Source: an uncultured Lachnospiraceae bacterium (GTDB lineage Bacteria; Bacillota; Clostridia; Lachnospirales; Lachnospiraceae). From it: DNA of 7,136 nt. Shown here one piece after another: positions 6,197-7,136 of the stretch. The stretch's first letter is position 1. Each line of letters opens with the position of its first letter. Under the pieces are notes generated by a model. That model was given only the letters and a program-made list of their open reading frames with translations, made no database searches and had not been told where the DNA came from. The stretch is taken from assembly GCA_947594085.1 (NCBI GenBank), contig CANQEB010000121.1, positions 1 through 7,136 of the forward strand, given 5' to 3'. The translations under genes were made by a program, and so were the position numbers.

Positions 6197-6268
6197 GGCA
6201 GCATAGGCTGTTGCCGATAAATATGGCAGTAGTAACAAGCAGATTCCCGCGGGGGATCATCCGCGGAA
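6197..6268 (+). other. Hairpin-rich spacer between nusG and rplK
   Basis: GGCAGC (6197-6202) can pair with GTTGCC (6210-6215), while the TGCC at 6212-6215 can instead pair with GGCA (6225-6228), so the two are mutually exclusive. Then CCGCGG (6247-6252) pairs with CCGCGG (6261-6266), flanked by TT/AA. No T tract follows, so these are not terminators. I found no convincing promoter in 6147-6269. The spacer may be the upper part of the rplK leader. Confidence 0.35.
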
Positions 6269-6269
6269 C

Positions 6270-6299
6270 GTGGGAGGGAAAATCTCCCGACATTACCAC
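6270..6299 (+). promoter_or_regulatory. Putative ribosomal protein L1 binding hairpin before rplK
   Basis: GTGG (6270-6273) pairs with CCAC (6296-6299) and GGGA (6276-6279) with TCCC (6285-6288). They are separated by an asymmetric internal loop of GA on the left and GACATTA on the right. Two stems around a GA/G-rich-side bulge is the shape of known L1 sites on rRNA and on L1-regulated mRNA. The hairpin ends two bases before the AGGAGG of rplK, so a bound protein would block ribosome entry. A near copy precedes rplA at 6753-6780. Confidence 0.65.
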
Positions 6300-6315
6300 A
6301 TAGGAGGTGCCTGAC

Positions 6316-6741
6316 ATGGCAAAAAAAGTAACAGGTTATATTAAATTACAGATTCCTGCTGGCAAAGCGACACCAGCACCACCAGTCGGACCGGCTCTTG
6401 GTCAGCATGGTGTGAACATTGTTCAGTTTACGAAAGAGTTTAATGCGAGAACTGCAGACAAAGGTGATCTGATCATTCCGGTTGTTATCACGGTCTACGC
6501 GGACAGAAGCTTCAGCTTCATCACGAAGACGCCGCCAGCGGCAGTTCTTCTGAAAAAGGCTTGCAATATCAAATCAGGTTCCGGTACGCCGAACAAGACG
6601 AAAGTGGCGACGATCTCCAAGGACAAGGTTCGCGAGATTGCAGAGATGAAGATGCCGGATCTCAATGCAGGCAGTATTGAGGCAGCTATGAGCATGATCG
6701 CAGGTACCGCGAGAAGCATGGGTATCACGGTAGAAGAGTAG
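6316..6741 (+). CDS. rplK: 50S ribosomal protein L11
   Basis: A 141-residue, full-length L11, a protein of the GTPase-associated centre that binds helices 43-44 of 23S rRNA and contacts elongation factors. The Pro-rich N-terminal stretch [20 protein letters not shown] (16-35) is the family signature. The C-terminal RNA-binding domain (about 70-141) has [13 protein letters not shown] and ends in [14 protein letters not shown]. The ATG at 6316 has a perfect AGGAGG (6302-6307) 8 bases upstream; an in-frame GTG at 6307 overlaps that site and is rejected. It is followed after 56 bases by rplA. The hairpin at 6270-6299 suggests repression by L1, as in the rplKA operon of E. coli. Confidence 0.97.
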   Translation: MAKKVTGYIKLQIPAGKATPAPPVGPALGQHGVNIVQFTKEFNARTADKGDLIIPVVITVYADRSFSFITKTPPAAVLLKKACNIKSGSGTPNKTKVATISKDKVREIAEMKMPDLNAGSIEAAMSMIAGTARSMGITVEE

Positions 6742-6752
6742 ATTGAGACAAA

Positions 6753-6780
6753 GTGGGAGGGCAATCCCCGCAAACACCAC
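6753..6780 (+). promoter_or_regulatory. Putative ribosomal protein L1 binding hairpin before rplA
   Basis: GTGG (6753-6756) pairs with CCAC (6777-6780) and GGG (6759-6761) with CCC (6767-6769) over a five-base loop. The internal loop is again GA on the left and seven bases (GCAAACA) on the right. The layout repeats that of 6270-6299, including a five-base apical loop, and here it ends one base before the AGGAGG of rplA. Confidence 0.65.
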
Positions 6781-6797
6781 CAGGAGGTTATATAATT

Positions 6798-7136
6798 ATG
6801 AAAAAAGGTAAAAAATATGCAGAGGCCGCGAAGGCGATCGACCGTTCCGTCCTCTATGATGTGAATGAAGGTATCGCGTTGGCGAAAAAGTCTGCGGTTG
6901 CAAAGTTTGATGAGACGATCGAGGTTCATATCCGCACAAGCTGTGATGGCCGTCACGCGGATCAGCAGATTCGTGGCGCGGTTGTGCTTCCGCATGGAAC
7001 GGGCAAGAAGGTTCGTGTGCTTGTGTTTGCGAAGAACGCAAAGGCAGACGAGGCTCTGGCAGCGGGCGCAGAGTATGTTGGCGCCGAAGAGCTGGTTCCG
7101 AAGATCCAGAATGAAGGCTGGCTCGATTTCGATGTA
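6798..7136 (+). CDS. rplA: 50S ribosomal protein L1 (N-terminal 113 codons, cut by window end)
   Basis: The first 113 residues of L1, usually about 230 residues long; the frame is open to the last base. [31 protein letters not shown] is the usual start, and [24 protein letters not shown] (54-77) is the conserved core. L1 binds 23S rRNA at the mobile stalk by the E site and, in many bacteria, also binds its own mRNA as a repressor. The ATG at 6798 has AGGAGG (6782-6787) 10 bases upstream, placed directly after the hairpin at 6753-6780. It follows rplK in the usual order. Nothing odd is seen in the visible part. Confidence 0.96.
   Translation, partial: MKKGKKYAEAAKAIDRSVLYDVNEGIALAKKSAVAKFDETIEVHIRTSCDGRHADQQIRGAVVLPHGTGKKVRVLVFAKNAKADEALAAGAEYVGAEELVPKIQNEGWLDFDV

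Noticed and set aside
1..7136. CRISPR, phage, IS, toxin-antitoxin or defence system
   Set aside because: No spaced repeats, transposase, integrase, nuclease pair or terminal inverted repeats of a coding element were found. All sizeable genes have ordinary assignments.

Overview
The window reads as a stretch of ordinary chromosome from a low-to-mid GC Firmicute, most likely a Lachnospiraceae-type Clostridium. The support is AGGAGG-type ribosome binding sites, sigma-A-like promoters with extended -10 elements, the gene order rpmG-secE-nusG-rplK-rplA, a secreted papain-family peptidase with a lectin-like C-terminus (a clostridial architecture), and the neighbouring pair rdgB-yfcE. The family assignment rests on memory of these families and was not checked by a search. 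Nearly everything is on the + strand.

Layout. 1-152: AT-rich leader. 153-326: a 57-residue, extremely Ser/Asn-rich small protein, closed by a clear intrinsic terminator (339-363). 436-738: single-domain rhodanese with an intact active-site loop. 897-2054: THUMP/UPF0020 RNA N2-guanine methyltransferase (RlmL/YpsC type), followed 2 nt later by 2057-3640, an exported C1-family cysteine peptidase with a lectin-like domain. A good extended -10 promoter (3733-3762) then starts a unit with rdgB (3817-4422, house-cleaning nucleotide pyrophosphatase) and yfcE (4429-4911, small metallophosphoesterase). 4912-5217 has no gene. It holds a strong promoter (4983-5012), a T/A hairpin and a roughly 107-base imperfect inverted repeat that should fold in the leader RNA. 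From 5218 to the window edge runs a transcription/translation operon: rpmG (49 aa, GTG start), secE, nusG, rplK and the first 113 codons of rplA.

How the parts fit. The right half is a classic ribosome/transcription/secretion cluster. No intrinsic terminator is visible between rpmG and rplA, so one long transcript from the 4983 promoter is likely. Two look-alike hairpins sit 1-2 nt before the Shine-Dalgarno sequences of rplK and rplA, and both match the shape of ribosomal protein L1 binding sites. They suggest that L1 represses translation of both genes.

I see no phage, IS, CRISPR, toxin-antitoxin or other accessory system. The items most worth a second look are the structured leader/repeat at 5081-5187, the duplicated L1-like hairpins, and the small Ser/Asn-rich protein.
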